In this document: positions 16,893-25,857 of the stretch, in pieces
How positions within the stretch are numbered: position 1 is the first letter of the stretch
How the letters are laid out: the number at the start of each line of letters is the position of its first letter
NCBI RefSeq assembly: GCF_035319885.1
Contig: NZ_CP141285.1
Coordinates: 496,001-560,000 of the forward strand
DNA length: 64,000 nucleotides
Origin: Altererythrobacter sp. H2
GTDB taxonomy: Bacteria; Pseudomonadota; Alphaproteobacteria; Sphingomonadales; Sphingomonadaceae
Direction: 5' to 3'
Program-made: the position numbers and the translations under genes
Notes under the pieces: generated by a model
The model's database searches: none
What the model saw: only the letters and a program-made list of their open reading frames with translations
What the model was told of the DNA's origin: nothing

Positions 16893-17318
16893 ATGGTCGA
16901 GGATGACGAGGCGCGGCTGGAGGGCTTTGCCCCGGCGCGGTTCACTCCGGGCTTCCTCGACCATGGCGGGCCTTACTGGCTGAAGCCGGCCGAAGGGCGC
17001 ACGCTGGTCGGCCTGCGGATGGCACCGCACCACATGAATTACCGCGACATGGCCCACGGCGGCGTGCTGACCACGCTGGCCGATGTTGCGCTGTCCTATC
17101 AGGCGTTCGCCTCGGAGGACCCGCCGGTGCCGGTGGCGACCGCCTCGCTCACGACCAATTTCCTCGCCCCGGCACGGCTGGGGGACTGGCTGGTGGCCGA
17201 CGCGCGGATTGACCGGATCGGCGGGCGCAGCGCCCATGTCTCGGGCCGGATCGCGCGCGGCGGCGAGACGCTGGCCACGATGAGCGGGGTTTTCACCCTG
17301 CACCGCAAGGGAGCATGA
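16893..17318 (+). CDS. PaaI-family hotdog thioesterase
   Basis: A 141-residue hotdog-fold acyl-CoA thioesterase. MAPHHMNYRDMAHGGVLTTLADVAL holds the conserved His-Gly-Gly and the helix carrying the catalytic Asp, and TASLTTNFLAPARLGDWL is the central strand pair of PaaI-type enzymes. AGGGAGAGCGAG precedes the ATG. It is divergent from the acyl-CoA synthetase, and its stop overlaps the enoyl-CoA hydratase start (ATGA). Likely roles are releasing dead-end CoA esters or finishing the pathway. Confidence 0.88.
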   Translation: MVEDDEARLEGFAPARFTPGFLDHGGPYWLKPAEGRTLVGLRMAPHHMNYRDMAHGGVLTTLADVALSYQAFASEDPPVPVATASLTTNFLAPARLGDWLVADARIDRIGGRSAHVSGRIARGGETLATMSGVFTLHRKGA

Positions 17319-18121
17319 CGATGGCTGATGAACTGCTGGTCGAGACGCACGGGGCAATCGAGGTGGTGACCCTCAACCGGCCGGAGCGGCTGAACGCGAT
17401 GAACGCCGGGCTGATCGCGGCCATGCAGGACTATTTCCGGGGCTTGCAGGAGCGGCTGGAGGTGCGGGTGGTGATCCTGCGCGGGGCAGGCCGGGCGTTC
17501 TGCGCCGGGCTGGACCTCTCGCCCGACAGCTGGCCGCGCGAGCCGGGCATGGGCGGGGTCCAGGCCGGGTGGAAGACCCAGCGCGCCATTGCCACGGTCA
17601 TGCAGCTGATGCGCAGCTGCCCGCAGCCGGTGATCGCACTCGGCCACGGGGCGGCTTGCGGCGGGGGCTTCTCGCTGCTGCTGTCCAGCGACGTGCGGAT
17701 TGCTGCGCCGGACCTGAAGATGAACGCGGCCTACATCAAGATCGGGCTCGGCGGGTGCGACATGGGATCGAGCTATTTCCTGCCCCGGCTGGTCGGTGCC
17801 TCGCTGGCGGCGGAGCTGCTGCTGACCGGCAACTTCATCCACGCCGAGCGCGCGCTGGCATCGGGACTCGTCAGCCGCGTGGTCGATCATGACGCGCTGC
17901 TCGATGCCGGGATGGCGCTGGCGCAGGACATGCTCATGACCAGCCCGATGGGGCTGCGCCTGACCAAGGACGCCTTGAACCGCAACATCGATGCGCCCGG
18001 GTTCGAGGCGGCGCTGGCGCTGGAAGACCGGCAGCAGGTCATGCTCGGCCAGACGGAGGATTTCCGCGAGGCCACCCGTGCCTTTGCCGAGAAGCGCCCG
18101 CCGCAGTACCGGGACCGCTAG
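17315..18121 (+). CDS. Enoyl-CoA hydratase/isomerase family protein
   Basis: A 268-residue crotonase-fold enzyme. VVTLNRPERLNAMN opens the fold, GAGRAFCAGLDLSPD carries the first oxyanion-hole loop, and GHGAACGGGFSLLLSSDVRIA the second. The position of the second catalytic Glu in crotonase falls in the KIGLGGCDMGSSYFLPRLVG region, where Gly/Cys/Asp replace the usual E, so classic hydratase activity may be altered. The end has LTKDALNRNID and FAEKRPPQYRDR. It is translationally coupled to the thioesterase, consistent with CoA-ester catabolism. Confidence 0.92.
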   Translation: MTMADELLVETHGAIEVVTLNRPERLNAMNAGLIAAMQDYFRGLQERLEVRVVILRGAGRAFCAGLDLSPDSWPREPGMGGVQAGWKTQRAIATVMQLMRSCPQPVIALGHGAACGGGFSLLLSSDVRIAAPDLKMNAAYIKIGLGGCDMGSSYFLPRLVGASLAAELLLTGNFIHAERALASGLVSRVVDHDALLDAGMALAQDMLMTSPMGLRLTKDALNRNIDAPGFEAALALEDRQQVMLGQTEDFREATRAFAEKRPPQYRDR

Positions 18122-18142
18122 GGCGCCTGTAAGCGGGTACGG

Positions 18143-20092
18143 CTAGGCAGCCGGATTACCGCCCGAGGCCGCAGCAGGCCCGTTGTCCCGCCGGTGCTCG
18201 AATTCGGGCACGATCTGGCGGAGTATCTCCAGCGCCCGGACCGGATCGCGCGTTTCCACGATCATGGTCAGGCACCGGTTCAGCTCTGTCCAGTCGAGAT
18301 GGTTTTCGCGCGCCATCCGGATGCGGGGGTGGCTGGTTTCCTGCGGATCGCTGCCGATCAGCAGCTCCTCGTAGAGCTTCTCCCCCTCGCGCAGGCCGAC
18401 TTCCGCAATCTCGATTTCGCCATCGGGGTTGTCCTTGTCGCGCACGGTCAGGCCGGACAGCTGGATCATAGTGCGGGCAAGGTCGGCGATCCTGACCGGC
18501 TGGCCCATGTCGAGCACGAACACTTCGCCGCCGCGCGCCATCCCGGCGGCCTGGATCACCAGCGAGGCGGCTTCGGGGATGGTCATGAAATAGCGGGTAA
18601 TCCGCTTGTCGGTGAGGGTGATCGGCCCGCCCGCCTCGATCTGCTGGCGGAACAGCGGCACCACCGACCCGCTCGAGCCAAGCACGTTGCCGAACCGGAC
18701 CATCGAGAAGTGGGTGTGCCCGTTGCTCTTGGCAAAAGCCTGGACGATCTGCTCCGCCGCGCGCTTGGTCGCGCCCATCACGTTGGTCGGGCGGACCGCC
18801 TTGTCGGTCGAGATCAGGATGAAATCCTTGGCCCGGGCGGCATGGGCAGCCTCAACCACCGCACGGGTGCCGAGAATGTTGTTGCGGATCGCCTCCAGCG
18901 GATTGGCTTCGACCAGCGGCACATGCTTGTAGGCTGCCGCGTGATAGACAGTGTCGATGGCATGGGCGGCAAAGACTTCGTCCATGCGCTGGCGATCACT
19001 GGCGCAGCCGAGCACCGGCACGATCTCGATCTGGCCCGCTGCCTGATCGTGGGCAAAGGTGCTCAGTTCCTTGTGGATTGCATAGAGCGCAAATTCGCTC
19101 ATCTCGAACAGCACCAGCTTGCTGGCGCGCATCCGCACGATCTGGCGGCACAATTCGCTGCCGATGGAGCCGCCTGCGCCGGTCACCAGCACCGTCTTGC
19201 CGACCGTGGTGCGCCCCAGCAGCAGCTCGTTCGGCCGCACCGGCGAGCGACCCAGCAGGTCTTCGATATCGAGCGGGCGGACATCGTTGATGGTCACTTC
19301 GCCTGCCACCAGATCGCGCATCTGGGGCAGGGTCTTGACCTTGATCTTGAGCTCTCCGAGTTCCCTGACAATGGCCCGGCGGCGGCTGCGGCGGATATTG
19401 GGCAGCGCCAGCAGCACTTCGCTGGCGGCGGTGGCGGCAATCACTTCAGGCAGCCTGCGGCTCCAGTAGACGGGAATGCCATCCAGCTTCTGCCCGTCGA
19501 GCCGCTTGTCATCATCGATATAGCCGGCGACCTCCATTTCGGCGTCGGAGCGCAGCGAACTGGCGAGCTGCTGGCCGGCCTGTCCTGCGCCATAGACCAG
19601 GACGCGCCGGATCTGCCCGCCGAACCGGGTCCGGCCGAGCACGTCGACCATGGTAAAGCGGGCGAACACCCGCAGGCCCATGACCAGGCAGAAAAACACC
19701 AGTGGCTGCAGCAGGCCCAGCGTGCGCGGCACTCCGGGCACGCCCACCAGGGTGAACACCGCGAACACCGCCAGGCCATAGAAAAACCCGGCGCGCAGCA
19801 ATGTCTTGAGCATCCCCAGCCCGACATAGCGGAAAATCGCCTGATAGACGCCGGTCATCAGGAACACCGGCACCATGAACAGGGCCGCCCCGATCGTGAA
19901 CTGCATGACGGCCCGGTCCCACAGGATCCACTGGTCGATGCGCAGCGAGTAGGCGATCCAGATCGACTGGATCAGCAGGACGAAATCGAGCGCGAAGACA
20001 ATGCCCTGCTTGGCCACGCGCGGCAGCACGGCGAGGCGCTGGAGCAGCGACTTGAAGCGTTCACTGGCAAGATTGGTGAGGGAGGTCAGCAT
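18143..20092 (-). CDS. Membrane nucleoside-diphosphate sugar 4,6-dehydratase (CapD/FlaA1 type)
   Basis: A 649-residue polysaccharide-biosynthesis enzyme. Four hydrophobic segments lie in residues 25-135. A CoA-binding-like Rossmann domain follows (RRVLVYGAGQAGQQLASSL near 165), then the SDR dehydratase domain: VLVTGAGGSIGSELCRQI near residue 305, YHAAAYKHVPLVEANPLEA and STDKAVRPTNVMGATKR. In this membrane-bound subfamily the canonical Tyr-x3-Lys is replaced by Met-x3-Lys, as seen here in NVMGATK. It acts on UDP-GlcNAc-type sugars for capsule, O-antigen or exopolysaccharide. It is convergent with the enoyl-CoA hydratase; the 290 bases upstream show no gene. Confidence 0.93.
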   Translation of the reverse strand: MLTSLTNLASERFKSLLQRLAVLPRVAKQGIVFALDFVLLIQSIWIAYSLRIDQWILWDRAVMQFTIGAALFMVPVFLMTGVYQAIFRYVGLGMLKTLLRAGFFYGLAVFAVFTLVGVPGVPRTLGLLQPLVFFCLVMGLRVFARFTMVDVLGRTRFGGQIRRVLVYGAGQAGQQLASSLRSDAEMEVAGYIDDDKRLDGQKLDGIPVYWSRRLPEVIAATAASEVLLALPNIRRSRRRAIVRELGELKIKVKTLPQMRDLVAGEVTINDVRPLDIEDLLGRSPVRPNELLLGRTTVGKTVLVTGAGGSIGSELCRQIVRMRASKLVLFEMSEFALYAIHKELSTFAHDQAAGQIEIVPVLGCASDRQRMDEVFAAHAIDTVYHAAAYKHVPLVEANPLEAIRNNILGTRAVVEAAHAARAKDFILISTDKAVRPTNVMGATKRAAEQIVQAFAKSNGHTHFSMVRFGNVLGSSGSVVPLFRQQIEAGGPITLTDKRITRYFMTIPEAASLVIQAAGMARGGEVFVLDMGQPVRIADLARTMIQLSGLTVRDKDNPDGEIEIAEVGLREGEKLYEELLIGSDPQETSHPRIRMARENHLDWTELNRCLTMIVETRDPVRALEILRQIVPEFEHRRDNGPAAASGGNPAA

Positions 20093-20382
20093 ATCGGTAT
20101 CGGTTGTTCGCCTGTGGTCGTTCGTTACTGCGCGGGACCGGTTGGGTTCCCGCAGTGATCAACCCTGCCACAATGCGCAGCAGGGGGACTGGTGCCATGC
20201 TCTGGCAAAGACGACCCCCGGGGTGCCCGGGCCACGAAGCGGCCCTGGCACTGCCCGTTTGCCAGGTCTGCGATCAGTATCGGTTGCCGCAGTTACAGGC
20301 AGCAGGGGGTTAGCCGCTAAATGCGGCACTGCCAAGACTGTCGCGGCGACTCGTTCCGGCCCCGCCTGCGGGTGCAAGTGCC

Positions 20383-21207
20383 TCAGTCCAGTGCGATATC
20401 CGGCGCGTCTTCCTGTTTCATCCCGACCACGTGATAGCCGCCGTCGACATGATGGGTTTCGCCGGTCACCCCGGAGGACAGGTCGGACAGGAAGTAGAGC
20501 CCGCTGCCGCCGACATCATCGATCGTGATGTTGCGCCGCATCGGCGAATTGAGCTCGTTCCACTTGAGGATATAGCGGAAGTCGCCGATCCCGCTCGCCG
20601 CCAGCGTCTTGACCGGGCCGGCGCTGATCGCGTTGACGCGGATGCCCTGCGGCCCGAGATCGTTGGCGAGATACTTGACGCTGGCTTCCAGCGCCGCTTT
20701 GGCCACGCCCATCACGTTGTAGTGCGGGATGACCTTTTCCGCGCCGTAATAGGTCAGCGTCACGATGCTGCCCCCGCCGGTTCCGTCCTCCCGGAGGGGG
20801 GGCATCATCTTCGCCGCGCGCTGCGTCACCGCGACCAGCGAATAGGCCGAGATGTTCATCGTCATCAGGAAGTTGTCCAAGCTGGTGTCGACGTACTTGC
20901 CGCGCAGCTCGTTCTTGTCGGAAAAGCCGATTGCGTGGACCACGAAGTCGATCATCGGCCAGCGGCTGGCGAGGGTTTCGAACGCCCGGTCGAGCGCGGC
21001 CATGTCCGACACGTCGCAGTCGAAGGTGAAATCGCTGTCCAGCTGGGCGGCGAGCGGGATCACCCGCTTGGCCAGCGCCTCGCCCTGATAGGAAAAGGCC
21101 AGCTCCGCGCCATGCTCGCGCAGCTTCTTCGCAATGCCCCAGGCCAGCGACTTGTCATTGGCAAGGCCCATGATCAGGCCCCGTTTTCCCTGCATCAGAC
21201 CGCTCAT
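20383..21207 (-). CDS. fabI: Enoyl-[acyl-carrier-protein] reductase (NADH)
   Basis: A 274-residue FabI that catalyses the last reduction of fatty acid elongation and is the usual target of triclosan. GLANDKSLAWGIAKKLREHGAELAFSYQ-type opening residues show the FabI-specific nucleotide loop, FVVHAIGFSDKNEL follows, and the catalytic Tyr-x6-Lys is YNVMGVAK. The substrate loop is SAGPVKTLAASGIGDFRYI. A C-terminal tail (KQEDAPDIALD) extends past the core. Its ATG overlaps the stop of the BrkB-like gene (ATGA), so it is the third cistron of a dnaJ-brkB-fabI operon. Confidence 0.96.
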   Translation of the reverse strand: MSGLMQGKRGLIMGLANDKSLAWGIAKKLREHGAELAFSYQGEALAKRVIPLAAQLDSDFTFDCDVSDMAALDRAFETLASRWPMIDFVVHAIGFSDKNELRGKYVDTSLDNFLMTMNISAYSLVAVTQRAAKMMPPLREDGTGGGSIVTLTYYGAEKVIPHYNVMGVAKAALEASVKYLANDLGPQGIRVNAISAGPVKTLAASGIGDFRYILKWNELNSPMRRNITIDDVGGSGLYFLSDLSSGVTGETHHVDGGYHVVGMKQEDAPDIALD

Positions 21208-22070
21208 GCGGTTCCCTCCTCTTGTCCTGCCCCGCCTTCGGGCGCTGCGGCGGCTTCCTCTTCAGGGGTGACCGCCAGCGCCGCATTCAGCTCTGCACCG
21301 ACCACCATCCCTAGCCCAACCAGCCAGAAAAAGAACAGCACGATCATCATGCCCGACAGCGCGCCATAGGTCAGGTCGTAGGTGAAGAAGCTGGCCAGCA
21401 CCGGCGGCAGGGCCAGCGTGACCAGCACCCACCACACCGTGGTCAGCAGGGCGCCGGGCCACTTGGGATAGCGCCGCTCGCGATAGGCGTGCGGGGCCAG
21501 GCTGTAGAACAGCAGATAGACCGAGGCGAGCACCCCGAAGGCCGGGATCAGTCGCCCCAGCGCGAGCTGCCCCAGAATGTCCTGCAACAGCGGAAAATAG
21601 GCGTCGATCACCTGTTGCGCGGCCCCGATCAGCACTTGCGCGATCAGGCTGAGCATCAGCAGCACCACGGCGAGCAGGATCACCCCGGTGGAGAGCAGCC
21701 GGTTGGCCCAGAACCCGCGGGTCGGCCGGGTGCCATAGGCGCGGCGCAGCACGTCACGGATCGTCTCGACCAGGCTGCCCACGGTCCACAGGCCGATCAG
21801 GCCGCCCACCCACAGCAGCCAGCCGCTGCGCGCATCGACCACGGAGCGGGCAACCGGCTCGATCACATCGGCCACCACCGGCGGCAGGGCTTGCACGATG
21901 GCGGTAACCGTGGCCAGCCGCTCGCTTTCCTCGCCGATTACGGAAAACAGGGCCGCGCCGGTGATGAAGAACGGAAAGATCGCCAGCACGCTCATATAGG
22001 CCAGGTTGCCGGCGTGGATGAACCCGTCGTTGAATGTGCCCAGCGCCACGCGCTTGATCACCGCGAACAC
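21204..22070 (-). CDS. YihY/BrkB-family inner-membrane protein (start uncertain)
   Basis: A protein of at least 288 residues with about six membrane segments. GNLAYMSVLAIFPFFITGAA begins the first, YGTRPTRGFWANRLLSTG is the conserved central loop, and YSLAPHAYRERRYPKWPGAL and YDLTYGALSGMMIVLFFFWL are typical of the family. The function is unknown, although the name was once linked to RNase BN. The coordinate given is a GTG start, but family-like sequence (SPEARRLRARNLRAQNLRGR) continues upstream in frame to the dnaJ stop. A perfect GGAGGA stands 9 bases before an in-frame ATC codon at 22203-22205, and no ATG/GTG/TTG lies between. The true protein is probably about 330 residues. Confidence 0.78.
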   Translation of the reverse strand: MFAVIKRVALGTFNDGFIHAGNLAYMSVLAIFPFFITGAALFSVIGEESERLATVTAIVQALPPVVADVIEPVARSVVDARSGWLLWVGGLIGLWTVGSLVETIRDVLRRAYGTRPTRGFWANRLLSTGVILLAVVLLMLSLIAQVLIGAAQQVIDAYFPLLQDILGQLALGRLIPAFGVLASVYLLFYSLAPHAYRERRYPKWPGALLTTVWWVLVTLALPPVLASFFTYDLTYGALSGMMIVLFFFWLVGLGMVVGAELNAALAVTPEEEAAAAPEGGAGQEEGTA

Positions 22071-22259
22071 GCGGGTGCCCGGGCCGACCCGGTTTTCGAT
22101 CCGGCCGCGCAGGTTCTGGGCGCGCAGATTGCGGGCACGAAGGCGGCGCGCTTCCGGACTGAGCGAATCGAGCTCGCGCTCTTCGGGATCAGGCAGGGAA
22201 TCGATCGGGCTTTCTCCTCCGGTTTTCGCCCGGCCACCAGGTGCGTGGGCGAAGGGGCC

Positions 22260-23234
22260 TCAGATGCCCAGCTTCGCCCGCGGGTTGCTGCTGTCCTGCC
22301 AACCTTCCAGCCGGCGGGACAGTTCCGACAGGTCTGCCGGCAGCTGGATCTCCAGCGTCACCAGCTGGTCGCCGCGTGCACCGGCCTTGGTCGAGAACCC
22401 CTTGCCGCCGAGCCGCATCACCGTGCCGCTGCCGGTGCCCGGTTTGATCGTCAGCATGACTGCGCCATCCACGGTGGGGCACTTGACCTTGCCGCCCATG
22501 ACCGCCTCGTCGAGCGTGATCGGCAGGTCGAGCCGCACATCGTCGCCATCGCGGCGGAAATGGGGGTGGCGGTCAATCGCAATCGTGACGATTCCGTCGC
22601 CGGTGCCGCCAGGCCCCGGTTCGCCCTTGCCCTTCAGCCGCATCTGCGTGCCGTCCTCGACCCCGGCGGGCAGCTTGAGATCGATCGTCTTGCCGTCAGC
22701 CAGGGTAATGCGCTGGTCCTTGCGGGTGGCCGCATCGATGAACGGCACGCGCAGGCGATAGGCGACATCGGCGCCCTTGGGCGGTGGACGGCCCTGCCCC
22801 CTGAAACCGGCGGCGCCAGCCGGGCCGCGCCGCGCGCCCCCGCCACCAAACAGCCCGTCAAACAGGTCGCCCAGGTCGAGCCCTTCGGCGCCCTGGAGGT
22901 CTTCGGGCCGGAAACCGCCCTGACCCCCGAAGCCGCCCCCGTAGCTGCCGCCGAAGCCGCCGCCGGGCCGCCCGCCGTACCCGCCGCCCATCCCGGCAAA
23001 GGGATTGGCCGGGTTGCCGTCGCCATCGATTTCGCCCCGGTCGAACTGGGCGCGCTTGGTGGCATCGGACAGCAGGTCATAGGCCTGCGTCACCTTGCTG
23101 AACCGCTCGGACGCTTTCGGATTGTCCTGGTTACGGTCAGGGTGCAGCTCCTTCGCCAGCTTGCGATAGGCGCTCTTGATCTCTTTTTCGGAGGCCGTGC
23201 GGGCAACGCCCAGGGTCGCGTAAGGATCGCTCAT
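22260..23234 (-). CDS. DnaJ-class co-chaperone (CbpA-like)
   Basis: A 324-residue J-domain protein. The J domain occupies residues 3-68 with YATLGVARTASEKEIKSAYR and the HPD signature at 31-33. A long Gly/Phe/Tyr-rich linker follows (residues 75-125), then two C-terminal substrate-binding beta domains (RLRVPFIDAATRKDQRITL; LKLPAGVEDGTQMRLKGKGEPG; LPITLDEAVMGGKVKCPTVDG). It lacks the four CxxCxGxG zinc-finger repeats of true DnaJ, which places it with CbpA-type proteins that stimulate DnaK. It is the first gene of the run toward fabI and is divergent from pdxH. Confidence 0.92.
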   Translation of the reverse strand: MSDPYATLGVARTASEKEIKSAYRKLAKELHPDRNQDNPKASERFSKVTQAYDLLSDATKRAQFDRGEIDGDGNPANPFAGMGGGYGGRPGGGFGGSYGGGFGGQGGFRPEDLQGAEGLDLGDLFDGLFGGGGARRGPAGAAGFRGQGRPPPKGADVAYRLRVPFIDAATRKDQRITLADGKTIDLKLPAGVEDGTQMRLKGKGEPGPGGTGDGIVTIAIDRHPHFRRDGDDVRLDLPITLDEAVMGGKVKCPTVDGAVMLTIKPGTGSGTVMRLGGKGFSTKAGARGDQLVTLEIQLPADLSELSRRLEGWQDSSNPRAKLGI

Positions 23235-23426
23235 GGCGTGTTAGCTAGGTGAGGCAGTGGTTCCGCGCAAGCACGCAGGCTTTCCTACTGCATGCTGAAT
23301 GCCTAGATGCGGGGCATGACCAGGCCTTTCCACCCCCCGTCCCGCCCGTTTGCCGGTCATGAAAAGGCGGCGGGATTTTCCTTTCCAGGACTGTGTAACA
23401 TGCGGTCCAAGTGTGCGGTGTGAGCG

Positions 23427-24050
23427 ATGAACCGAGAGCCTGACCAGAGCGCCATTCCGACCAGCGATCCCTTTGCCACCTTCGACGCCTGGTTTGCCGA
23501 GGCGCAGGCGGCCGAACCGAACGATCCCAATGCCATGGCACTGGCCACCGCCACGCCAGCGGGCGCGCCGTCGGTCCGCATGGTGCTGCTCAAGGGCCAC
23601 GGGCCGGATGGCTTCGTGTTCTACACCAACGCGCACAGCCGCAAGGGCGGGGAGATCCGCACCAACCTGCAGGCCGCGCTGCTGTTCCACTGGAAGAGCC
23701 TGCGGCGCCAGATCCGGATCGAAGGCCCGCTGACCGAAGTGACGCCGGCGGAGGCCGATGCCTACTTCCACTCGCGCCCGCGCGTCTCGCAGCTGGCCTC
23801 GGCCGCGAGCGACCAGTCGCGTGCCCTGGCCGATCGGGCCGACTACTACGCCCGCCTGGCCGAGGTCGAAGCGCGCTTCCCCGAAGGCAGCGTGATCGAG
23901 CGCCCGCCGCACTGGACCGGCTTCCGCCTCGCGCCCACCGCCATCGAGTTCTGGCTCGACCGCCCGGGCCGGATGCATGACCGGCGCCGGTTCGAGCGTG
24001 ATGGACCAGAGACCGGAGGGGTGTGGAGCAGCACCCTGCTCTATCCGTGA
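23427..24050 (+). CDS. pdxH: Pyridoxamine/pyridoxine 5'-phosphate oxidase
   Basis: A 207-residue FMN enzyme that makes pyridoxal 5'-phosphate. Diagnostic segments are PNAMALATATPAGAPSVRMVLLKG (FMN and substrate site), FVFYTNAHSRKGGEI, FHWKSLRRQIRIEGPL, and VEFW-like IEFWLDRPGRMHDRRRFERD, ending W-LYP as in nearly all PdxH (SSTLLYP). The start at MNREPDQSAIP sits about 25 residues before the first conserved block, a normal length. It is divergent from the dnaJ-class gene. Confidence 0.96.
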   Translation: MNREPDQSAIPTSDPFATFDAWFAEAQAAEPNDPNAMALATATPAGAPSVRMVLLKGHGPDGFVFYTNAHSRKGGEIRTNLQAALLFHWKSLRRQIRIEGPLTEVTPAEADAYFHSRPRVSQLASAASDQSRALADRADYYARLAEVEARFPEGSVIERPPHWTGFRLAPTAIEFWLDRPGRMHDRRRFERDGPETGGVWSSTLLYP

Positions 24051-24070
24051 CCTCCACTCCACCCGCAAGC

Positions 24071-25018
24071 ATGGCCCATGGCGCAGAGCGGGGGAGCCTG
24101 ACACGCAGTGCTGCCTATGCCTCGATTGCCACCGCCCTGTTCCTGATCGGGCTGAAGGGCTGGGCCAGCTGGCGCACCGATTCGACCGCCATGCTCGGCA
24201 GCCTGGCTGACACCGCGCTCGACCTCGTCGCCAGCCTCGCGACGCTGGTCGGGGTGTGGATTGCCGCCCGCCCGGCGGACGAGACGCACCGCTTCGGCCA
24301 CGGCAAGGCAGAGGCGCTGGCAGCGATCGTGCAGGTCATGCTGATTGCGGTCTCCGCCACCGGCATTGCCGCGCGCGCGATTGCGCGGCTGGTCGATGGC
24401 GGAGAGACGGCGGCGGCAGAAGAAGGGATCGCCGTTTCGGTGATCGCGATCATGGCGACGCTCGCGCTGCTGGCGTGGCAGCGCCACGTGATCCGGCGCA
24501 CGGCCAGCCTGGCGATCCGCACCGACCATGTCCACTACCAGTCCGATCTCCTGCTCAACCTGGCGGTGATCGCCGCCCTGGTGCTTGACCAGTACCTCGG
24601 CTTCACCCGGGCTGATCCGCTGTTCGGCCTTGCCATTGCCGCCTGGCTGCTGTGGGGGGCCTGGCGCGCAGGGGCGGACGCGGTCGACCAGATCATGGAC
24701 CGTGAATGGCCGAAGGAACGGCGCGAGCGCTTCCTCGAGGTGCTGGCCCGCCATCCCGAACTGCGCGGGGTGCACGATCTGCGAACCCGCAGCAGCGGGG
24801 TGCACGAGTTCGTCCAGTTCCACGCCTCGGTCGATCCGGCGATGAGCGTGGCCGAAGCGCACCGGGTGATGGACGAGATCGAGGCCCGGCTCGAAGCCGA
24901 GTTCCCGGGCGTGGAAGTGCTGATCCACCCTGACCCGGACGGGCTGGTGCGCGAGGAAGGCCTCGCGGCCGAGGAGCTGCTGCCGGGCGCCGCCGAAACC
25001 ACAGGAGACAAGCCGTGA
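24071..25018 (+). CDS. Cation diffusion facilitator (FieF/ZitB-like) efflux protein
   Basis: A protein of about 315 residues that exports Zn2+, Fe2+ or similar ions by proton antiport. Six membrane segments are followed by a cytoplasmic ferredoxin-like domain. The transport-site residues are the Asp pair in DSTAMLGSLADTALDLVAS and the His-x3-Asp in DHVHYQSDLLLN; FGHGKAEALAA is the family's second conserved stretch. The soluble domain runs from about residue 205 (FLEVLARHPELRGVHDLRTRSS). An alternative in-frame GTG at 24023 overlaps pdxH but has its GGAGG only 3 bases away; neither start is strongly supported. The stop overlaps the PhzF start (GTGA). Confidence 0.9.
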   Translation: MAHGAERGSLTRSAAYASIATALFLIGLKGWASWRTDSTAMLGSLADTALDLVASLATLVGVWIAARPADETHRFGHGKAEALAAIVQVMLIAVSATGIAARAIARLVDGGETAAAEEGIAVSVIAIMATLALLAWQRHVIRRTASLAIRTDHVHYQSDLLLNLAVIAALVLDQYLGFTRADPLFGLAIAAWLLWGAWRAGADAVDQIMDREWPKERRERFLEVLARHPELRGVHDLRTRSSGVHEFVQFHASVDPAMSVAEAHRVMDEIEARLEAEFPGVEVLIHPDPDGLVREEGLAAEELLPGAAETTGDKP

Positions 25019-25857
25019 GCCCGCCCATGACCTCCCCCATGACCCCGCTGCCCTATTGGCACGTCGATGCCTTTGCCGACCGCCCGTTCCGCGGCAACCA
25101 GGCGGCGGTGATGCCGCTCGAGGCCTGGCTGCCCGACCACGTGCTGCAGGCGATTGCCGAGGAGAACCTGTTCGCCGAAACCGCCTTCGTCGTGCCCGAT
25201 GCCAGCGGTGCCGCGGACTGGGAGCTGCGCTGGTTCACCCCGACCAGCGAAGTGCGGCTGTGCGGCCATGCCACGCTCGCATCCGGCCATGTCCTGCTGA
25301 CTCGCGATGGCGATGCCAAGGAACAGGGGCGCGTGACCTTCCGCACCCGGCAGGGCGGTGTGCTCGAAGTGCGGCGCAGCGATGCTGGCTACGAGCTGGC
25401 CCTGCCTGCGATCGTGACCGAGCCGGGCGAATGGCCGGAAGCGGTCGCCCTGCTCGGGGCGGAGCCGGGCGAGGTGTGGCGCACGCCGGGCTACAATGTG
25501 TTCCTCTATGCCGATGAGGCGCAGGTGCGCGGGCTCGATCCCGACTTGCGCGGGCTCGGCGCACTGGGGAACGAGCAGTTCATCTGCACGGCTCCCGGCG
25601 CCGCGTTCGACGTGGTCAGCCGCGTCTTCGTGCCCGGCGGCGGGGTTGACGAGGACAGCGTGACCGGATCGGCCCATGCCGTCCTGACCCCGTTCTGGAC
25701 TGCCAAGCTGGGGCGCGATGACTTCACCGCGCACCAGGCAAGCGCGCGCGGCGGCGATCTCGTCTGCCGGCTGGAAGGCACCGGCGAAAGTGCGCGGGTC
25801 TGGCTGGGCGGGCCCTGCGTGACGGTGGTGGAGGGGACGTTCTACCTCCCGGGGTAG
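25015..25857 (+). CDS. PhzF-family isomerase-like protein
   Basis: A 280-residue protein of the PhzF family, which has two diaminopimelate-epimerase-like halves. The hallmark segments are DAFADRPFRGNQAAVM, the active-site Glu in EENLFAETAFV, VRLCGHATLASGHVL, and EDSVTGSAHAVLTPFW. PhzF itself isomerises a phenazine intermediate, but most bacterial members are of unknown function, and no phenazine genes are here. The GTG start overlaps the transporter stop. Its last 16 bases overlap the convergent serine hydrolase gene. Confidence 0.9.
   Translation: MSPPMTSPMTPLPYWHVDAFADRPFRGNQAAVMPLEAWLPDHVLQAIAEENLFAETAFVVPDASGAADWELRWFTPTSEVRLCGHATLASGHVLLTRDGDAKEQGRVTFRTRQGGVLEVRRSDAGYELALPAIVTEPGEWPEAVALLGAEPGEVWRTPGYNVFLYADEAQVRGLDPDLRGLGALGNEQFICTAPGAAFDVVSRVFVPGGGVDEDSVTGSAHAVLTPFWTAKLGRDDFTAHQASARGGDLVCRLEGTGESARVWLGGPCVTVVEGTFYLPG

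Noticed and set aside
18194-20158. A 654-codon open frame on the plus strand
   Set aside because: It is antisense to the CapD/FlaA1-type gene, His/Gln/Asp-rich without any domain pattern.
20159-20377. A 72-codon minus-strand frame between the CapD-type gene and fabI
   Set aside because: No ribosome site, no recognisable pattern, and Pro/Arg/Gly-rich as expected for GC-rich non-coding sequence.
21489-23252. A 587-codon plus-strand frame
   Set aside because: Antisense to the BrkB-like and dnaJ-class genes. Low-complexity composition.
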